From: Rhodospirillaceae bacterium
GTDB lineage: Bacteria; Pseudomonadota; Alphaproteobacteria; Bin65
Length of the DNA: 64,000 nucleotides
Direction of reading: 5' to 3'
Assembly (NCBI GenBank): GCA_028819475.1
Contig: JAPPLJ010000020.1
Location: forward strand, 42,100 to 106,099
Part shown: piece by piece, positions 1 through 10,771 of the stretch
Layout of the letters: each line of letters opens with the position of its first letter
How positions within the stretch are numbered: position 1 is the first letter of the stretch
Position numbers and translations under genes: made by a program
Notes under the pieces: generated by a model
The model's input: the letters and a program-made list of their open reading frames with translations, nothing else
What the model was told of the DNA's origin: nothing
Database searches by the model: none

Positions 1-51
1 CAGGATCCCCCTGCCGTCAACGGCGGCGTGCAAATTCACGACTTCGAGCAT
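1..51 (-). CDS. sufC: SufC, Fe-S assembly ATPase (N-terminal fragment)
   Basis: Only the first 17 codons are present; the gene runs off the left edge. They read MLEVVNLHAAVDGRGIL, matching the beta-strand that opens SufC-type ABC ATPases. SufC is the cytosolic ATPase of the SufBCD scaffold. It lies 57 bp downstream of sufB on the same strand, as expected of a suf operon. No Walker motif is inside the window, so the call depends on the N-terminus plus context. Confidence 0.8.
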   Translation of the reverse strand, partial: MLEVVNLHAAVDGRGIL

Positions 52-108
52 GTTTCCCGAACCTGTTTGCCTGTTTCCCGGCGGGCGTCCCCAACGCCCC
101 GTCGCCGT

Positions 109-1575
109 CTAGCCGACGCTGCCTTCCAAGCTGATGCCGACGAGCTTCTGAGCCTCGACGGCGAATTCCATCGGCAGTTCCTGCAACACTTCCTTGCAGA
201 AGCCGTTGACGATCAGCGCCACTGCATCCTCCTCGCCGATGCCGCGCTGGCGGCAGTAGAACAGCTGGTCCTCGCCGATCCGCGAGGTCGTCGCCTCGTG
301 CTCGACCGTGGCCGTCCGGTTCCGGCTTTCGATATACGGCACCGTATGCGCCCCGCACCGGTCGCCGATCAGCAGCGAATCGCACTGGGTAAAATTGCGA
401 CCGTTCAATGCTTTCGGGCCCATTCTTACCAGACCGCGATAGGTGTTGCGGGCCCGGCCGGCCGAAATGCCCTTGGAGATGATGCGCGAGCGCGTGTTGC
501 GGCCGAGATGGATCATCTTGGTGCCGGTATCGGCCTGCTGCGCGTTGTTGGCGATGGCGACGGAATAGAACTCGCCGACGGAATTGTCGCCCTGCAGGAT
601 GCAGGACGGATACTTCCAGGTGATCGCCGAACCGGTCTCGACCTGGGTCCAGCGGATCTTCGAATCGTCGCCCCGGCAGGCGCCGCGCTTGGTGACGAAA
701 TTGTAGATGCCGCCCTTGCCGGTTTCGTCGCCGGGATACCAGTTCTGCACCGTCGAATACTTGATCTCGGCGTCTTTCAGCGTGACCAGTTCGACGACGG
801 CGGCATGGAGTTGGTTCTCGTCGCGCATCGGCGCCGTGCAGCCTTCGAGATAGGAGACGTAGCTGCCCTCGTCGGCGATGATCAGCGTGCGCTCGAACTG
901 GCCGGTGTCCTTCGCGTTGATGCGAAAGTAGGTCGACAGTTCCATCGGGCAGTGAACGCCGGGCGGGATGTAGACGAACGACCCGTCGGAGAAGACCGCC
1001 GAGTTCAGCGTCGCATAGAAATTGTCGGTGTAGGGCACGACGGTGCCGAGATACTTCCGGACCAGGTCCGGATGGTTCTGCAACGCCTCGGAGATCGAGC
1101 AGAAGATGACGCCGTGGCTCTCCAGCTCCTTCTTGAAGGTGGTGGCGACGGAAACCGAATCGAACACGGCGTCGACCGCGACCCTGGGCGCGCCCTGAAC
1201 GCCGGCGAGCACCTCCTGCTCCTTTAGCGGAATGCCGAGCTTCTCGTAGGTCCGCAGCAGTTCCGGATCGACCTCGTCGAGGCTCTTCGGCCCTTCCGTA
1301 TTCTTGGGCGCGGCGTAGTAGTAGATGTCCTGGAAGTCGATCGCCGGATAGTCGACCATGGCCCAGGTCGGCTCGGTCATGGTCAGCCAGTGGCGGTAGG
1401 CCTTGAGCCGCCAGTCGAGCATCCAGTCCGGCTCGTCCTTGCGGGCCGAGATGAAGCGGACGATGTCCTCGTTTAGCCCCTTGGGGGCCGTCTCCATCTC
1501 GATCTCGGTTTCCCAGCCATGCTTGTATTTGCCGAGATCGCGGACCTGGGCGACGGTCTGTGCGGTGGCTGCCAT
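109..1575 (-). CDS. sufB: SufB, Fe-S cluster scaffold subunit
   Basis: 488 residues, the usual SufB length. SufB is the cytosolic beta-helix scaffold on which SufBC2D builds [Fe-S] clusters from persulfide sulfur. The C-terminal core is clear: the CGAHTVPYI segment carries the conserved cysteine, and [17 protein letters not shown] carries the conserved glutamate of the cluster site. The start is placed at the ATG at 1575 ([10 protein letters not shown]), 2 bp after the Rrf2 regulator gene; a longer reading would run into the regulator. The tight spacing implies one transcript with the upstream regulator and cysteine desulfurase. Confidence 0.97.
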   Translation of the reverse strand: MAATAQTVAQVRDLGKYKHGWETEIEMETAPKGLNEDIVRFISARKDEPDWMLDWRLKAYRHWLTMTEPTWAMVDYPAIDFQDIYYYAAPKNTEGPKSLDEVDPELLRTYEKLGIPLKEQEVLAGVQGAPRVAVDAVFDSVSVATTFKKELESHGVIFCSISEALQNHPDLVRKYLGTVVPYTDNFYATLNSAVFSDGSFVYIPPGVHCPMELSTYFRINAKDTGQFERTLIIADEGSYVSYLEGCTAPMRDENQLHAAVVELVTLKDAEIKYSTVQNWYPGDETGKGGIYNFVTKRGACRGDDSKIRWTQVETGSAITWKYPSCILQGDNSVGEFYSVAIANNAQQADTGTKMIHLGRNTRSRIISKGISAGRARNTYRGLVRMGPKALNGRNFTQCDSLLIGDRCGAHTVPYIESRNRTATVEHEATTSRIGEDQLFYCRQRGIGEEDAVALIVNGFCKEVLQELPMEFAVEAQKLVGISLEGSVG

Positions 1576-1577
1576 GG

Positions 1578-2051
1578 CTAGCGCGCCTCCTGCGCCAGGC
1601 CGGCCCCGTGGGCCTTGTCCGCCGCCTCGAACGGCACGCCGAACATGGTGGGAATGGCCATATCCTCCAATGTCACGTCGGCCAGCGCGCCCCGGATCGC
1701 CGTGTTCACCCGGTCCCAGTTGCCGCGCACCGGGCACAGCGATTCGACGTCGCAGTCGCCCTCGGCGCCGTCGACGCAGGCGGTCAGGCTGACCGGCCCT
1801 TCCAGCGCGCGGATGACTTCGAGCATCGAAATGTCGCCGGCCGGGCGGGCGAGCCGGTAGCCGCCGTGCACGCCGCGCTGGGAGGCCAGCACCCCTTCCT
1901 TCGCCAGCGCCTTCAGCACCTTGGCGACGGTCGGCGCCGGCACGCTGGATTCCTCGGAAAGCTGCGGCGCGGTCACCTGCTTGTCCGGTTCGCGCACCAT
2001 CTGCGTCAGCACGACGACTGCGTAATCGGTAATCCTGTTGAGGCGCAGCAT
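1578..2051 (-). CDS. Rrf2-family SUF regulator, [2Fe-2S] sensor type
   Basis: 157 residues. The N-terminal winged helix ([15 protein letters not shown], then a [20 protein letters not shown] recognition-helix region) is typical of Rrf2/IscR proteins. Cysteines 92, 100 and 106 form the three-cysteine cluster-ligand loop of IscR-like sensors. The protein best matches the SUF-system regulators placed first in suf operons. It presumably senses cluster status and autoregulates the operon (inference). The ATG at 2051 is preferred because upstream in-frame codons add only low-complexity residues before the conserved MLRL start. Confidence 0.93.
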   Translation of the reverse strand: MLRLNRITDYAVVVLTQMVREPDKQVTAPQLSEESSVPAPTVAKVLKALAKEGVLASQRGVHGGYRLARPAGDISMLEVIRALEGPVSLTACVDGAEGDCDVESLCPVRGNWDRVNTAIRGALADVTLEDMAIPTMFGVPFEAADKAHGAGLAQEAR

Positions 2052-2115
2052 CGGCGATCCTCCCGAAACACCCGCGGCGAGGCGGCGCGCCGCCAAACCG
2101 GACCGGATTTGTCTC

Positions 2116-2146
2116 GATTAAGGTAGGCCGGTCAGATTGAAATCAA
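2116..2146 (-). promoter_or_regulatory. Possible promoter/operator ahead of the Rrf2-sufB genes
   Basis: The 145 bp between the desulfurase stop and the regulator start hold an AT-richer patch. On the minus strand it has a TTGATT -35-like hexamer (2146-2141), followed 15 bp later by TACCTT (2125-2120) and then TTAATC. The region could hold an Rrf2-type operator. Spacing is not ideal and no clear palindrome is present, so this is tentative. Confidence 0.3.
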
Positions 2147-2196
2147 GACCGATCCGGTGCGGTATTGCCGCAGCGGCGGTCCGGAACGCCGGCGGT

Positions 2197-3300
2197 TCAG
2201 GCGGCCCGGCTTTTTGCGGTCACCGTCTCGCTCCAAGCAGCGAGGAATCGGTCGATATCCTCGTCGGTCGTGTACGGGCCCTGGCTGATCCGAATAGCCG
2301 ACTGCGCGACCCTGTCCTCGACCCCCATCGCCGACAGGACCGGCGACGCGGCGACCTTGCCCGACGAGCAGGCCGAGCCCGCCGAGACGGCGATGCCGGC
2401 GAGGTCGAGGCGCATCGTCATCAGGTCGGACGGGATGCCGGGAACGGCTGCGCAGAGAGTATTCGGCAGCCGCGGCGCGCCGCTGCCGATCACGCGGAGC
2501 TCCGGAGCGCGCTCGCGCATCGCCGCCTCCAGCCGGTCGCGCCGGTCGCGCACCTCGGCCCAGCCGTCGGCCTCCCGGGCCGCCGAGCGCGCCGCCGCAC
2601 CGAAGCCGGCGATGCCGGAGACGTTTTCGGTCCCGGCCCTGACGCGCTGCTCCTGCCCGCCGCCGGCGATCAGGGCCGGCCAGGCGCCCGGGTCGCGCAC
2701 GATCAGCGCACCGGCGCCGGTCGGTCCGCCGATCTTGTGGGCAGTCACGCTCATGCTGTCGCAATGCGCCCAGATGTCCGCCAGCCCGTTCTTTCCCGCG
2801 TGCTGGACCGCATCGACATGAAGGCGGACCCCGGCGGCCCGGCACAGTCCGGCGGCCTCGGCCACCGGCTGCACCACCCCGGTCTCGTTGTTCGCCGCCA
2901 TCAGGGCGACGGCGGCGAGGTCCCGGTTTTCGTCCAGCATGGTTTCCAGCGCCTCAAGGTCGATCCGTCCCTCGGGCAGACAGGCGATCGCCCGCAAATC
3001 GCCGATATTTTCCAGGATCGACGGATGTTCGATCCCGGCGGCGGCAACCGGACCCGGCGACGCCTTCATCGCCATGGCGTTGGCTTCCGTCGCACCGCTC
3101 GTGAAGACGACAGAGGCGGGATCGCAGCCGGCCAGTTTGGCCACATCGATGCGGGCGCGCTCGACCACGGCGCGCATCTGCCGGCCCTCGCCGTGGACCG
3201 ACGACGGGTTGCCGCGCAGCGCCATGGCCGCCGTCACCGCCTCGGCCGCTTCGGGCCTGAGCGGGGCGCTGGCGTTGTGGTCGAGATAGACGCGCGTCAT
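2197..3300 (-). CDS. Cysteine desulfurase, NifS/IscS type
   Basis: 367 residues, a class V PLP enzyme that takes sulfur from L-cysteine as an enzyme persulfide for Fe-S assembly. Visible: DHNASAPLRPEA at the N-terminus, the GNPSSVHGEGR phosphate-loop region, the PLP lysine K189 in TAHKIGGP, and the catalytic C311 in SAGSACSSGK. It lies between cysE (which makes the cysteine precursor O-acetylserine) and the SUF regulator/sufB. The sequence is group I (IscS/NifS-like) rather than SufS-like; a separate sufS may lie beyond the left edge. I leave the symbol blank because iscS and nifS both occur for this family. The ATG at 3300 begins at the conserved MTRVYLDHNA. Confidence 0.95.
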   Translation of the reverse strand: MTRVYLDHNASAPLRPEAAEAVTAAMALRGNPSSVHGEGRQMRAVVERARIDVAKLAGCDPASVVFTSGATEANAMAMKASPGPVAAAGIEHPSILENIGDLRAIACLPEGRIDLEALETMLDENRDLAAVALMAANNETGVVQPVAEAAGLCRAAGVRLHVDAVQHAGKNGLADIWAHCDSMSVTAHKIGGPTGAGALIVRDPGAWPALIAGGGQEQRVRAGTENVSGIAGFGAAARSAAREADGWAEVRDRRDRLEAAMRERAPELRVIGSGAPRLPNTLCAAVPGIPSDLMTMRLDLAGIAVSAGSACSSGKVAASPVLSAMGVEDRVAQSAIRISQGPYTTDEDIDRFLAAWSETVTAKSRAA

Positions 3301-3365
3301 CGGCGGGGCGCCCGTTAGCGAAATGAACCCGTTAGCGAATTGAATCTGCGGCGCAGGACCGGCGG

Positions 3366-4076
3366 TCAGGCGGATTTGGCGGCCGGCGGTTCCTCGCGCC
3401 GGTCGCGTTCGGATTCCAGTTCCTCGATCCGCTCGGTCAGGGCGTTGACCTGGCTGCGCAGCGCTTCGATCGCCGGCACCATCGGGTCGCTCAGGTCGCC
3501 GGTCGTGCCGTAGGCGACAAACTTCTTCACTGTGCGCTTGTCCTTGGGCATGACGGTCTTGGCCGGAATGCCGGTCACGGTGACGTTCGGCTGGACATCG
3601 CGCACGACGACAGCGTTGGCGCCGACCCGCGCGTTGGCGCCGACGGTGATCGGCCCGAGAACCTGGGCCCCGGAGCCGACGATCACGCCGTCTTCCAGGG
3701 TCGGATGGCGTTTGACGTTGCGCTGGGCGTCGGAATCGACGCTCGGCGACGTGCCGCCCAGGGTCACGTCGTGGTACAGGGTCACGTCGTCGCCGATCTC
3801 GGCGGTCTCGCCGATCACCACGCCCATGCCGTGGTCGATGAACAGCCGCTTGCCGATCTTCGCGCCGGGATGGATCTCGATCCCGGTCCAGAAGCGGCCC
3901 CATTGCGAAGTCCAGCGGCCCAGCAGGTACATCCGGCGCCGCCAGAACCACCGTGCCGCCCGGTGGAACAGCATGGCGTGAAAGCTCGGATAGTTGAGGA
4001 CAACCTCGAACCGGCTGCGGGCCGCCGGATCGCGGGCCATGATTCCGTCGATTTCTTCGCGCAAGGTGCGAAACAT
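3366..4076 (-). CDS. cysE: Serine O-acetyltransferase
   Basis: 236 residues. It acetylates L-serine with acetyl-CoA, the committed step of cysteine synthesis. A short helical N-terminal part leads into a left-handed beta-helix of hexapeptide repeats (about residues 65-190), with the catalytic histidine H82 in [12 protein letters not shown] charged C-terminal tail ([19 protein letters not shown]) looks coiled-coil. The short N-terminus is of the EpsC/SAT type rather than the long enterobacterial CysE. It is first in the run leading into the desulfurase, coupling cysteine supply to sulfur mobilisation. Confidence 0.95.
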   Translation of the reverse strand: MFRTLREEIDGIMARDPAARSRFEVVLNYPSFHAMLFHRAARWFWRRRMYLLGRWTSQWGRFWTGIEIHPGAKIGKRLFIDHGMGVVIGETAEIGDDVTLYHDVTLGGTSPSVDSDAQRNVKRHPTLEDGVIVGSGAQVLGPITVGANARVGANAVVVRDVQPNVTVTGIPAKTVMPKDKRTVKKFVAYGTTGDLSDPMVPAIEALRSQVNALTERIEELESERDRREEPPAAKSA

Positions 4077-4351
4077 GCCGTTGCCGCTCCTCCCTCACGG
4101 AGCACCGAAGGCGCATCTCGCCCTCGCTCCGCTACAATCTGGCGCTTGAAACCCCGGTGGCGCGGCAGCATATGGACCGGCGCTCGATACCAATCGGCGC
4201 CTGGTTGCACCGCCCCCGCCTCACGCGCCATTCTACCAGATAATGCTTGCTCCAGAGCGGTCAAGACACGCCAAATCCCCGCTTTTCTTGCGGTTTTCCG
4301 CCATCGGGCGGGCGCCCGGGGCTACCGCCGTCAACCGAAGGGGTCCGGCGG

Positions 4352-5023
4352 ATGCCTGATGTCATTCTTCCCGGCCCCGACGGCCGGCTCGAAGGCCGCT
4401 ACCATCACAGCAAGAGGCCGAACGCGCCGCTCGCGCTGATCCTGCATCCGCACCCGCAGCATGGCGGGACGATGAACAACAAGGTCGTCTACCGCCTGTA
4501 TCACGTCTTTGCACGGCGCGGCTTTTCCACCCTGCGCTTCAATTTCCGCGGCGTCGGGCGGTCCCAGGGCATCTACGACCGGGGCGAGGGCGAGCTGTCG
4601 GACGCCGCGGCGGCGCTCGACTGGATGCAGCACCACAACGAAAACGCATCGGGCTGCTGGATCGCCGGATTCTCCTTCGGCGCCTGGATCGGGATGCAGC
4701 TCCTGATGCGGCGCCCGGAACTGGACGGATTCATCACGGTCTCGCCGCCGGCCAACATGTACGATTTCTCCTTTCTTGCGCCCTGCCCGTCGTCCGGCCT
4801 CATGGTGCACGGCCGCCAGGACACGCTGGTCACGCTGGAATCCGTGGAGAAGCTGGCCGAAAAGCTGATGACCCAGAGGGGCGTCGTGATCGATCTCCGG
4901 GTCGTCGAAGATTGCGACCACTTTTTCAACGACCATCTCGATGAGATGCAGGGCCATGTCGAGCAGTATCTCGACGTCGCCCTCGCAACCCCGCGAAAGC
5001 GCGTGATCGGCGGCCGGCGCTAG
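4352..5023 (+). CDS. Alpha/beta hydrolase (YfbR-like dienelactone hydrolase fold)
   Basis: 223 residues. The [15 protein letters not shown] motif near residue 32 and the nucleophile elbow GFSFG with S108 place it in a small alpha/beta-hydrolase family of unknown substrate common in proteobacteria. Asp (HGRQDTLV) and His (DCDHFF) candidates complete the triad. The ATG at 4352 follows an AAGGGG-rich stretch and begins the conserved [11 protein letters not shown] segment; the upstream in-frame extension is poor. Its stop overlaps the anmK stop tail to tail. It probably acts in the cytosol; substrate not predictable. Confidence 0.85.
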   Translation: MPDVILPGPDGRLEGRYHHSKRPNAPLALILHPHPQHGGTMNNKVVYRLYHVFARRGFSTLRFNFRGVGRSQGIYDRGEGELSDAAAALDWMQHHNENASGCWIAGFSFGAWIGMQLLMRRPELDGFITVSPPANMYDFSFLAPCPSSGLMVHGRQDTLVTLESVEKLAEKLMTQRGVVIDLRVVEDCDHFFNDHLDEMQGHVEQYLDVALATPRKRVIGGRR

Positions 5024-6108
5024 GGCCTGCTGATGATCCCGCCGCTCGTCGGCTCCGGTACGCCGGTCGTCTCCGGGATACTGGTCGGAAGCCCGTCCAC
5101 GACACGCAATGCCAGCCAGGCGAACGCCTGGGCCTCCAGGGCGTCGCCGTTCCAGCCGGCCGCCTCGACCGGATCGACCGGCGCGTCGAGGGCCGCGCGC
5201 AGGCAATCCATCAGAAATCCGTTCCTGCGCCCGCCACCGGCAACGAGCCAGCGCCGCGGCGCTTCCGGCATCCACCCGACCGCGCGAACGACGGATTGCA
5301 CGGTGAAGGCCGTCAGCGTCGCCGCGCCGTTCTCTATGCTCAGATCGTCGACCGCGGCGTCGAAGGCGTTCCGGTCGAGGCTCTTGGGCGGCGCAGTCCG
5401 GAACCAGGGATGGCCGAGCCAGGCCGCGATGCGCCCGCCGTCCGCCGCGCCGCGCGCCGCCGTCTCGCCGTTGCGGTCGAACGGTGCTCCGGTCCGATCC
5501 AGCATCCAGTCGTCGATCAGGGCGTTGGCCGGCCCGGTATCGAAGGCCATGAGGAGCGTCTCTTCGACACCTGCGTCCGGCCCTGCGGAACCGATCCAGG
5601 TCACGTTGGCGACGCCGCCGAGATTGAGGACGGCGAGCGGCTTGTCGAGACCGGCGGCAAGCGCGGCATGATAGAGCGGCGCCAGCGGTGCGCCCTGCCC
5701 GCCCCGGCGCACGTCGGCGCTGCGAAAGTCGCTGACGACCGATATGCCGGCGGCGGCGGCCAGCGCCTGCGCATCGCCGATCTGGACGGTCACGCCGTTT
5801 TGCGGATCGTGGTGGATCGTCTGGCCGTGGAAGCCGACCCAATCGACTCCCGCCGGATGCAGGTTTTCCGCTGCGAGAAACGCCTGGAGCGCCACCCGAT
5901 GGGCCTCCGTTACCGCAGCGACGGCCGCTCCGGACCCTCGATCCTGCCCCAGACAGGACCGGATCGCGGTGCGCTGGTCCGCCGAATAGGCGCTTGTCCG
6001 CGCGGGCCCGGCCTCGATCCGCCACGCGCCGTCGGAACGGACCAGCGCGACATCGACGCCGTCGAGCGAGGTGCCGCTCATCATCCCGATGGCGGTGCGC
6101 AGCGTCAT
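5020..6108 (-). CDS. anmK: Anhydro-N-acetylmuramic acid kinase
   Basis: 362 residues. AnmK cleaves and phosphorylates 1,6-anhydro-MurNAc to MurNAc-6-phosphate in peptidoglycan recycling. The N-terminal [16 protein letters not shown] is the ASKHA nucleotide-binding signature of the family. Further conserved stretches are [29 protein letters not shown], and the C-terminal [13 protein letters not shown]. It is divergent from tyrS, an arrangement common in alphaproteobacteria. Start is the ATG at 6108 ([12 protein letters not shown]). Confidence 0.96.
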   Translation of the reverse strand: MTLRTAIGMMSGTSLDGVDVALVRSDGAWRIEAGPARTSAYSADQRTAIRSCLGQDRGSGAAVAAVTEAHRVALQAFLAAENLHPAGVDWVGFHGQTIHHDPQNGVTVQIGDAQALAAAAGISVVSDFRSADVRRGGQGAPLAPLYHAALAAGLDKPLAVLNLGGVANVTWIGSAGPDAGVEETLLMAFDTGPANALIDDWMLDRTGAPFDRNGETAARGAADGGRIAAWLGHPWFRTAPPKSLDRNAFDAAVDDLSIENGAATLTAFTVQSVVRAVGWMPEAPRRWLVAGGGRRNGFLMDCLRAALDAPVDPVEAAGWNGDALEAQAFAWLALRVVDGLPTSIPETTGVPEPTSGGIISRP

Positions 6109-6156
6109 GGGCGGATGTGGAAAACCGAAGCTGGCATTTCAGTTTGTCCGGGCAAT

Positions 6157-6185
6157 TTGTCCGGCCGGGCGGGCTGTGTTAGATC
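6157..6185 (+). promoter_or_regulatory. Candidate sigma-70 promoter for tyrS
   Basis: TTGTCC (6157-6162), a 17-bp spacer and TAGATC (6180-6185), about 74 bp ahead of the tyrS ATG. The motif TTTGTCCGG occurs twice in direct repeat just here. It is in the anmK-tyrS divergent gap and is a fair but unproven match. Confidence 0.4.
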
Positions 6186-6258
6186 GCCGGTCCATCAGGC
6201 CGCTGTCGCGGTTCGCGCCCCGGTCGAAAAGGGGGCCACGAGGGAGATAGCGCGGCCC

Positions 6259-7521
6259 ATGTCCGGCTTCAAATCCGAATTCATGAACGTTCTGCACGAG
6301 CGCGGCTACGTTCACCAGTGCACCGACGCGGACGGGCTCGACGGAAAGGCGGCCGGCGGAGTCGTCACGGCCTATATCGGCTTCGACTGTACGGCGGACA
6401 GCCTGCATGTCGGCAGCCTGCTCCAGATCATGCTGCTGCGCTGGCTCCAGAAGACCGGCCACCGGCCGATCGTCCTGATGGGCGGCGGCACGACCCGGGT
6501 CGGCGATCCATCGGGCAAGGATTCGTCCCGCCAGCTGCTGAGCGACGCGCAGATCGCCGCCAACATGGCGGGGATCCGCAGCGTGTTCGAGAATTTCCTG
6601 ACCTTCGGCGACGGGCCCGCCGACGCCGTTATGGCCAATAACGCCGACTGGCTGAACGATCTCGCCTATGTCGATTTCCTGCGCGAATACGGCCGGCATT
6701 TCACCATCAACCGCATGCTGACCTTCGACAGCGTGAGACTGCGCCTCGACCGCGAGCAGCCGCTCACCTTCCTCGAATTCAACTACATGATCCTCCAGGC
6801 CTACGATTTCGTCGAACTGGCGCGGCGCTACGATTGTTCGCTCCAGCTCGGCGGGTCGGACCAGTGGGGCAACATCGTCAACGGCGTCGAACTGGGCCGG
6901 CGCGTCGAGCAGCGCGAACTGTTCGGCCTGACGTCGCCGCTCATCACGACGAACTCGGGCGCCAAGATGGGCAAGACCGCCCAGGGCGCAATCTGGCTCA
7001 ACGCCGACCGGCTGAGCGCCTACGACTACTGGCAGTTCTGGCGCAATACGGAAGACGCCGACGTCGGCCGCTTCCTGCGCCTGTTCACCGATCTGCCGCT
7101 CGGCGAGATTGCCCGGCTGGAGGCGCTGGGCGGCGCCGAGATCAACGAGGCGAAAAAGGTGCTGGCGACCGCCGCAACGGCCATGCTGCACGGCGCGGAG
7201 GCCGCCGGGGCCGCGGCCGAAACGGCGCGGCGGACCTTCGAGCAAGGCGAAGCAGATCGCGGCCTGCCGGTCGTCGAGGTGCCTGCCGGCGAGTTGGCGG
7301 CCGGCATCCCCGCTTTCGACCTGTTCCGGCGCGCCGGTCTTGCCGCCAGCGGCGGCGAAGCCCGCCGGCTGATCCGCGGCGGCGGCGCCCGGCTCAACGG
7401 CGAACCGGTAACGGACGAAAACCAGGCGATCGGCGCCGATGCGGTCGGCCCGGACGGTGCGATCAAGCTCTCCGCCGGCAAGAAGCGGCACGTCCTGGTG
7501 CGGCCCGCGCGCGCCGGTTAG
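6259..7521 (+). CDS. tyrS: Tyrosyl-tRNA synthetase
   Basis: 420 residues, class I aminoacyl-tRNA synthetase charging tRNA-Tyr. The HIGH-like motif is H50VGS. The tyrosine/ATP pocket is seen in [14 protein letters not shown] and [12 protein letters not shown], and the KMSKS loop appears as AKMGKT. An S4 RNA-binding domain forms the C-terminus ([19 protein letters not shown] and on). The ATG at 6259 follows a GAGGGAG stretch and gives the family length. The stop overlaps that of the convergent AsmA-like gene by 4 bp. Confidence 0.97.
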   Translation: MSGFKSEFMNVLHERGYVHQCTDADGLDGKAAGGVVTAYIGFDCTADSLHVGSLLQIMLLRWLQKTGHRPIVLMGGGTTRVGDPSGKDSSRQLLSDAQIAANMAGIRSVFENFLTFGDGPADAVMANNADWLNDLAYVDFLREYGRHFTINRMLTFDSVRLRLDREQPLTFLEFNYMILQAYDFVELARRYDCSLQLGGSDQWGNIVNGVELGRRVEQRELFGLTSPLITTNSGAKMGKTAQGAIWLNADRLSAYDYWQFWRNTEDADVGRFLRLFTDLPLGEIARLEALGGAEINEAKKVLATAATAMLHGAEAAGAAAETARRTFEQGEADRGLPVVEVPAGELAAGIPAFDLFRRAGLAASGGEARRLIRGGGARLNGEPVTDENQAIGADAVGPDGAIKLSAGKKRHVLVRPARAG

Positions 7522-10500
7522 TTCCGCTTTTCCTTGCTCTTGCGCCGCTTGCCGCCGCTGCCGAAATCGAAGAGCCGGCGCAGCGCTCCCGGCGTAAGCA
7601 GGGCAACCGGATTGACCTGGAATTTCGGCTTGTCCAGGGAGCCCTTGACGGTGAAATGGGCAGCCAGAAGGCCGCTACCCTTTTCGCCGACCAGCAGATC
7701 GCCGATGACCGGCACCTTGCCGAACACGCTGTTCAATTCGTAGAGCGGCACCAGCGTGCCGCGCAGCCGTACCTGCCGCTTCGCGCGGCCGATCTCGCCG
7801 GCCGCCGTTACGCCGATCAAGCTGCTGTAGGCGCGGCCTTCGCCGATCCGGAGCCGGTCGCCCCGAAGATCGAATTTCATGTCGAGCCGTTGCATCCGGA
7901 TGCTGCCGTCGATACGGCGGCGTTCGGCGAGCGCGAAGAAACGGGCGATCGCCGGCGCCCGCTCGACCTGGAAATTCTTGAGGCGCAGGGTGCCGGACAT
8001 CGGTTTGCCCTCGAGCGTCGGGCGGCGAAGGGCGCGGACGGACAGCGCCCCGCCGCGCAGATTGTCGACGATGCCCAGCGCGCGCAGGGCGCCGCCGCCG
8101 TCATCGGAGGCGAGCATGATCGTCTGGCCGCCGCCGGCCGGAGTCAGGCGAAAGTCCAGCGATTTGCCGGACGGCAGCGCCGCGGACAGGCGCACCCTGT
8201 GCAGAGACCTGCCGTCGTACCGCGCGGCGCCCGTCGCCGACCACAGGGGAAGCGACTTTGCAACGAACAGCCGGTCGACCCGGAATTCCATGTCCAGAGG
8301 CTCGATGAGCGGCGCGGCGTTCGAACGGCTTGCTCCGGTGCGCTTCGACTGCGCCGGCGGAGCCTTGAGGAACGGCGACAGGTCGAGCACCCGGCCGGTC
8401 AGGCGAAGCCGCCGCCCGGTCTTCGTCCGCCGCTCCAGCACTGCGGAAAGCCGGGTGCGCCCGGCCGACAGGCGGGTGACGGTCAGGCGGCGCAGCGTCC
8501 GGCCGTTTCTTTCCATCGTCGCCTTGCCCTGGAACGCGACCGGCGACGATTGCAGCGAAAAACCGGAAATCGCGGCAAGCCGGCCACGTCTGAACTCCAG
8601 CCTGGACGATCCCTTCGCCGGCTGCTTGGGCGGTTTCACGATGCCGAGGACGGGAATGTTGAGGCGCGCGCCACGAAAGTCGTAGCTGCCGTCAACGACC
8701 GTCCGGCCGTCGTCGTAGGCGCTGAGCGTCACGTCGGCGCCGAACGGGCCGGACAGGAAGCTGCGGATATCGAGGCCCGCGGCGAGCAGCAGCCGGGGCG
8801 TCGGCCGCCCCCGGATCGACAACCGGCGGCGCCAGGATTTCGAGGACGGGCCGAATTTCTCGTGCCAGCGCAGCCTGGCCGCCGCGCCGCCGACCGTGCT
8901 TTCGCCCTCCAGTTCGAACCCTGTCCTGCTGACGGCAAGATCGAATTTGCCCTTGGCCAGGTTCAGGCCGAACGCGGCCCTGGGCCACGAAACCTCGCGG
9001 AGTTGCGCCTCCGCCGCGAACGGAACCTTCGCAAAGGACAGGCTTTCGGCCAGCGGAAAGCCCGACTTCAGCCGGACGCGGGCCTGCCCCCGGATCGCGG
9101 CGGGATCGGCCGCCTGCCGTTTGATCGACGCCAGCGTCCCGCGGTCGATCAGGCGCAGGAAATCCTGCACCGATCCGTCGACTGTCGCGTCGACGGCAAT
9201 CTTCGCGGCATCGCCGCGGAGGCCGTCGATCTGGACCGAACTTTCGTTCACCCTGCTTTTCCCGATCCTGCCCCGCTGGATCCGGAAGTCGATCTTCCCG
9301 GTGTCGAATCGCGCTTCGCCGCCCGCATCGCGCAACGCGGGCAGCGCTCCCGGCAAGCGGATATCCAGGCCGTCGAAACCGAACCGGCCGGCGAGGCGAC
9401 GCACCTGCACCCGGCGGTTCCCGCCATCGCGAACTGTTAGGCGGAACCGGGTATCGATCTTCTTCACCCGCCCGGCGCCGACATTGCGGAGAACCCACTT
9501 TCGGGCGTCAGGGCCGACCTTGCCCGGCCACAGCCTGCCCAGCGCCTTGACGCCGAAGCCGGTGAGCGAACCGTTCCCGTCGACGGCAAGTCCGTCCCCG
9601 GTGCGCTGCACCCTGCCGGTGAAATCGAGCTTCGTATCGCCGAGATCGACCCGGAGCCGGCCGATATCGGCGGTCCGCGCGCCTTCTTTGAGCGCCGCCG
9701 CCAGATGCAGAGACCTGATCCGCACCGGTCCGCGATAGACGCCCGGCACCCTCAGGGTTCCCGCACCGCCTGCGATCTCCAGAGCGCCGCTTTGAAATCG
9801 CCCGTCGTCCGAACCCGTGAAGGATAACTTGCCGGACAGCGGCACCTGAAGGTTTTCCAGCGCGCCCAGCGCCTCCGAGACCGCCGCCAGGGTTGCCGGG
9901 TCCAGGCCCTGGAATGTCAGGGTTCCGGTTACTCTTCCATCGGCCTTGCGGTAATCCGCTTCGCCGCCGATCCGCGCCGCCTTCCCGCCGGTTCGCAGGG
10001 TAAAGGAAACGTCTGCGGCCAGGCCTTCCGGCCGGCGCCGCAACGCAGACCGCAGCGAATCGGCCCGCCACACCCGACGCGTCGGCCGGTCCGAGAGCGT
10101 AACGTTGCCACCGACGATCTCGATAGACCGGAGACTTCCCAACGGCTCGGCATCCGCCGGCCGGCCGGCCATACGGCCGAATATCATTGCGAGGAGCCGG
10201 TCCTGCCCGCCTGGCTGCGAAGCGCCGGTTCGCAGCGCAATGTTGCCCCGGCCGTCGCGCTCCAGGGCGATCTCCGGCCGTACGAAGCGGATCGACTCCA
10301 GGCGCAACTGCCCGGTCAGCAAGGGCAGCAGCGCGATCGTCACGACGACCTCGGGAAAATGCGCCACCTCGCCGCCGTCCTTGCCGGTCAGCCGCAAATC
10401 CTTGCTGCGCAACGGCAACCCCGACATATCGCCCGGCCAGACCGCCTCGGTCGTTCCCAGCCCGATCGTCAGGTCCGGAAACGAGCGCGCCAGTTCCGCC

Positions 10501-10637
10501 CGGACATGGCGGGCGGCGAATTCTGCATCGACCGGCCCGAGATAGAGACGCCACACGACCGCCCCCGCTGCGATGACGACGAGCGCGACGATAACCGCAA
10601 GGCTCTTGACGGCAATGCGGATCGGCTTGCGAATCAC
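7518..10637 (-). CDS. AsmA-like / YhdP-type envelope protein
   Basis: 1039 residues. One N-terminal membrane helix ([18 protein letters not shown], about 13-31) is followed by a long, repetitive, beta-rich domain with many GxxxxF and LxG strands, and a basic C-terminal tail. This is the layout of AsmA/YhdP-type proteins with an AsmA-like C-terminal region, now thought to bridge inner and outer membranes for lipid transport (family knowledge). Length is within the YhdP range. It is divergent from glnE, with little space between. Substrate and partners cannot be read from sequence. Confidence 0.82.
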   Translation of the reverse strand: MIRKPIRIAVKSLAVIVALVVIAAGAVVWRLYLGPVDAEFAARHVRAELARSFPDLTIGLGTTEAVWPGDMSGLPLRSKDLRLTGKDGGEVAHFPEVVVTIALLPLLTGQLRLESIRFVRPEIALERDGRGNIALRTGASQPGGQDRLLAMIFGRMAGRPADAEPLGSLRSIEIVGGNVTLSDRPTRRVWRADSLRSALRRRPEGLAADVSFTLRTGGKAARIGGEADYRKADGRVTGTLTFQGLDPATLAAVSEALGALENLQVPLSGKLSFTGSDDGRFQSGALEIAGGAGTLRVPGVYRGPVRIRSLHLAAALKEGARTADIGRLRVDLGDTKLDFTGRVQRTGDGLAVDGNGSLTGFGVKALGRLWPGKVGPDARKWVLRNVGAGRVKKIDTRFRLTVRDGGNRRVQVRRLAGRFGFDGLDIRLPGALPALRDAGGEARFDTGKIDFRIQRGRIGKSRVNESSVQIDGLRGDAAKIAVDATVDGSVQDFLRLIDRGTLASIKRQAADPAAIRGQARVRLKSGFPLAESLSFAKVPFAAEAQLREVSWPRAAFGLNLAKGKFDLAVSRTGFELEGESTVGGAAARLRWHEKFGPSSKSWRRRLSIRGRPTPRLLLAAGLDIRSFLSGPFGADVTLSAYDDGRTVVDGSYDFRGARLNIPVLGIVKPPKQPAKGSSRLEFRRGRLAAISGFSLQSSPVAFQGKATMERNGRTLRRLTVTRLSAGRTRLSAVLERRTKTGRRLRLTGRVLDLSPFLKAPPAQSKRTGASRSNAAPLIEPLDMEFRVDRLFVAKSLPLWSATGAARYDGRSLHRVRLSAALPSGKSLDFRLTPAGGGQTIMLASDDGGGALRALGIVDNLRGGALSVRALRRPTLEGKPMSGTLRLKNFQVERAPAIARFFALAERRRIDGSIRMQRLDMKFDLRGDRLRIGEGRAYSSLIGVTAAGEIGRAKRQVRLRGTLVPLYELNSVFGKVPVIGDLLVGEKGSGLLAAHFTVKGSLDKPKFQVNPVALLTPGALRRLFDFGSGGKRRKSKEKRN

Positions 10638-10771
10638 CGTACCGGCGTCCTAATCAGGGAAAGACGAGAGTAGTGACGCCGGATGTTCCGGCGCTTCGCC
10701 GCCCGGCAGCAGGCGGGCCGGCGGTGCGCACCGTTCAGGCCCCGGCAAACGGCACACGAGATGGACAACCG

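Noticed and set aside
28..1227. Long plus-strand frame opposite sufB
   Set aside because: A mirror of sufB in GC-rich DNA; its translation has no family features, while the minus strand is plainly SufB.
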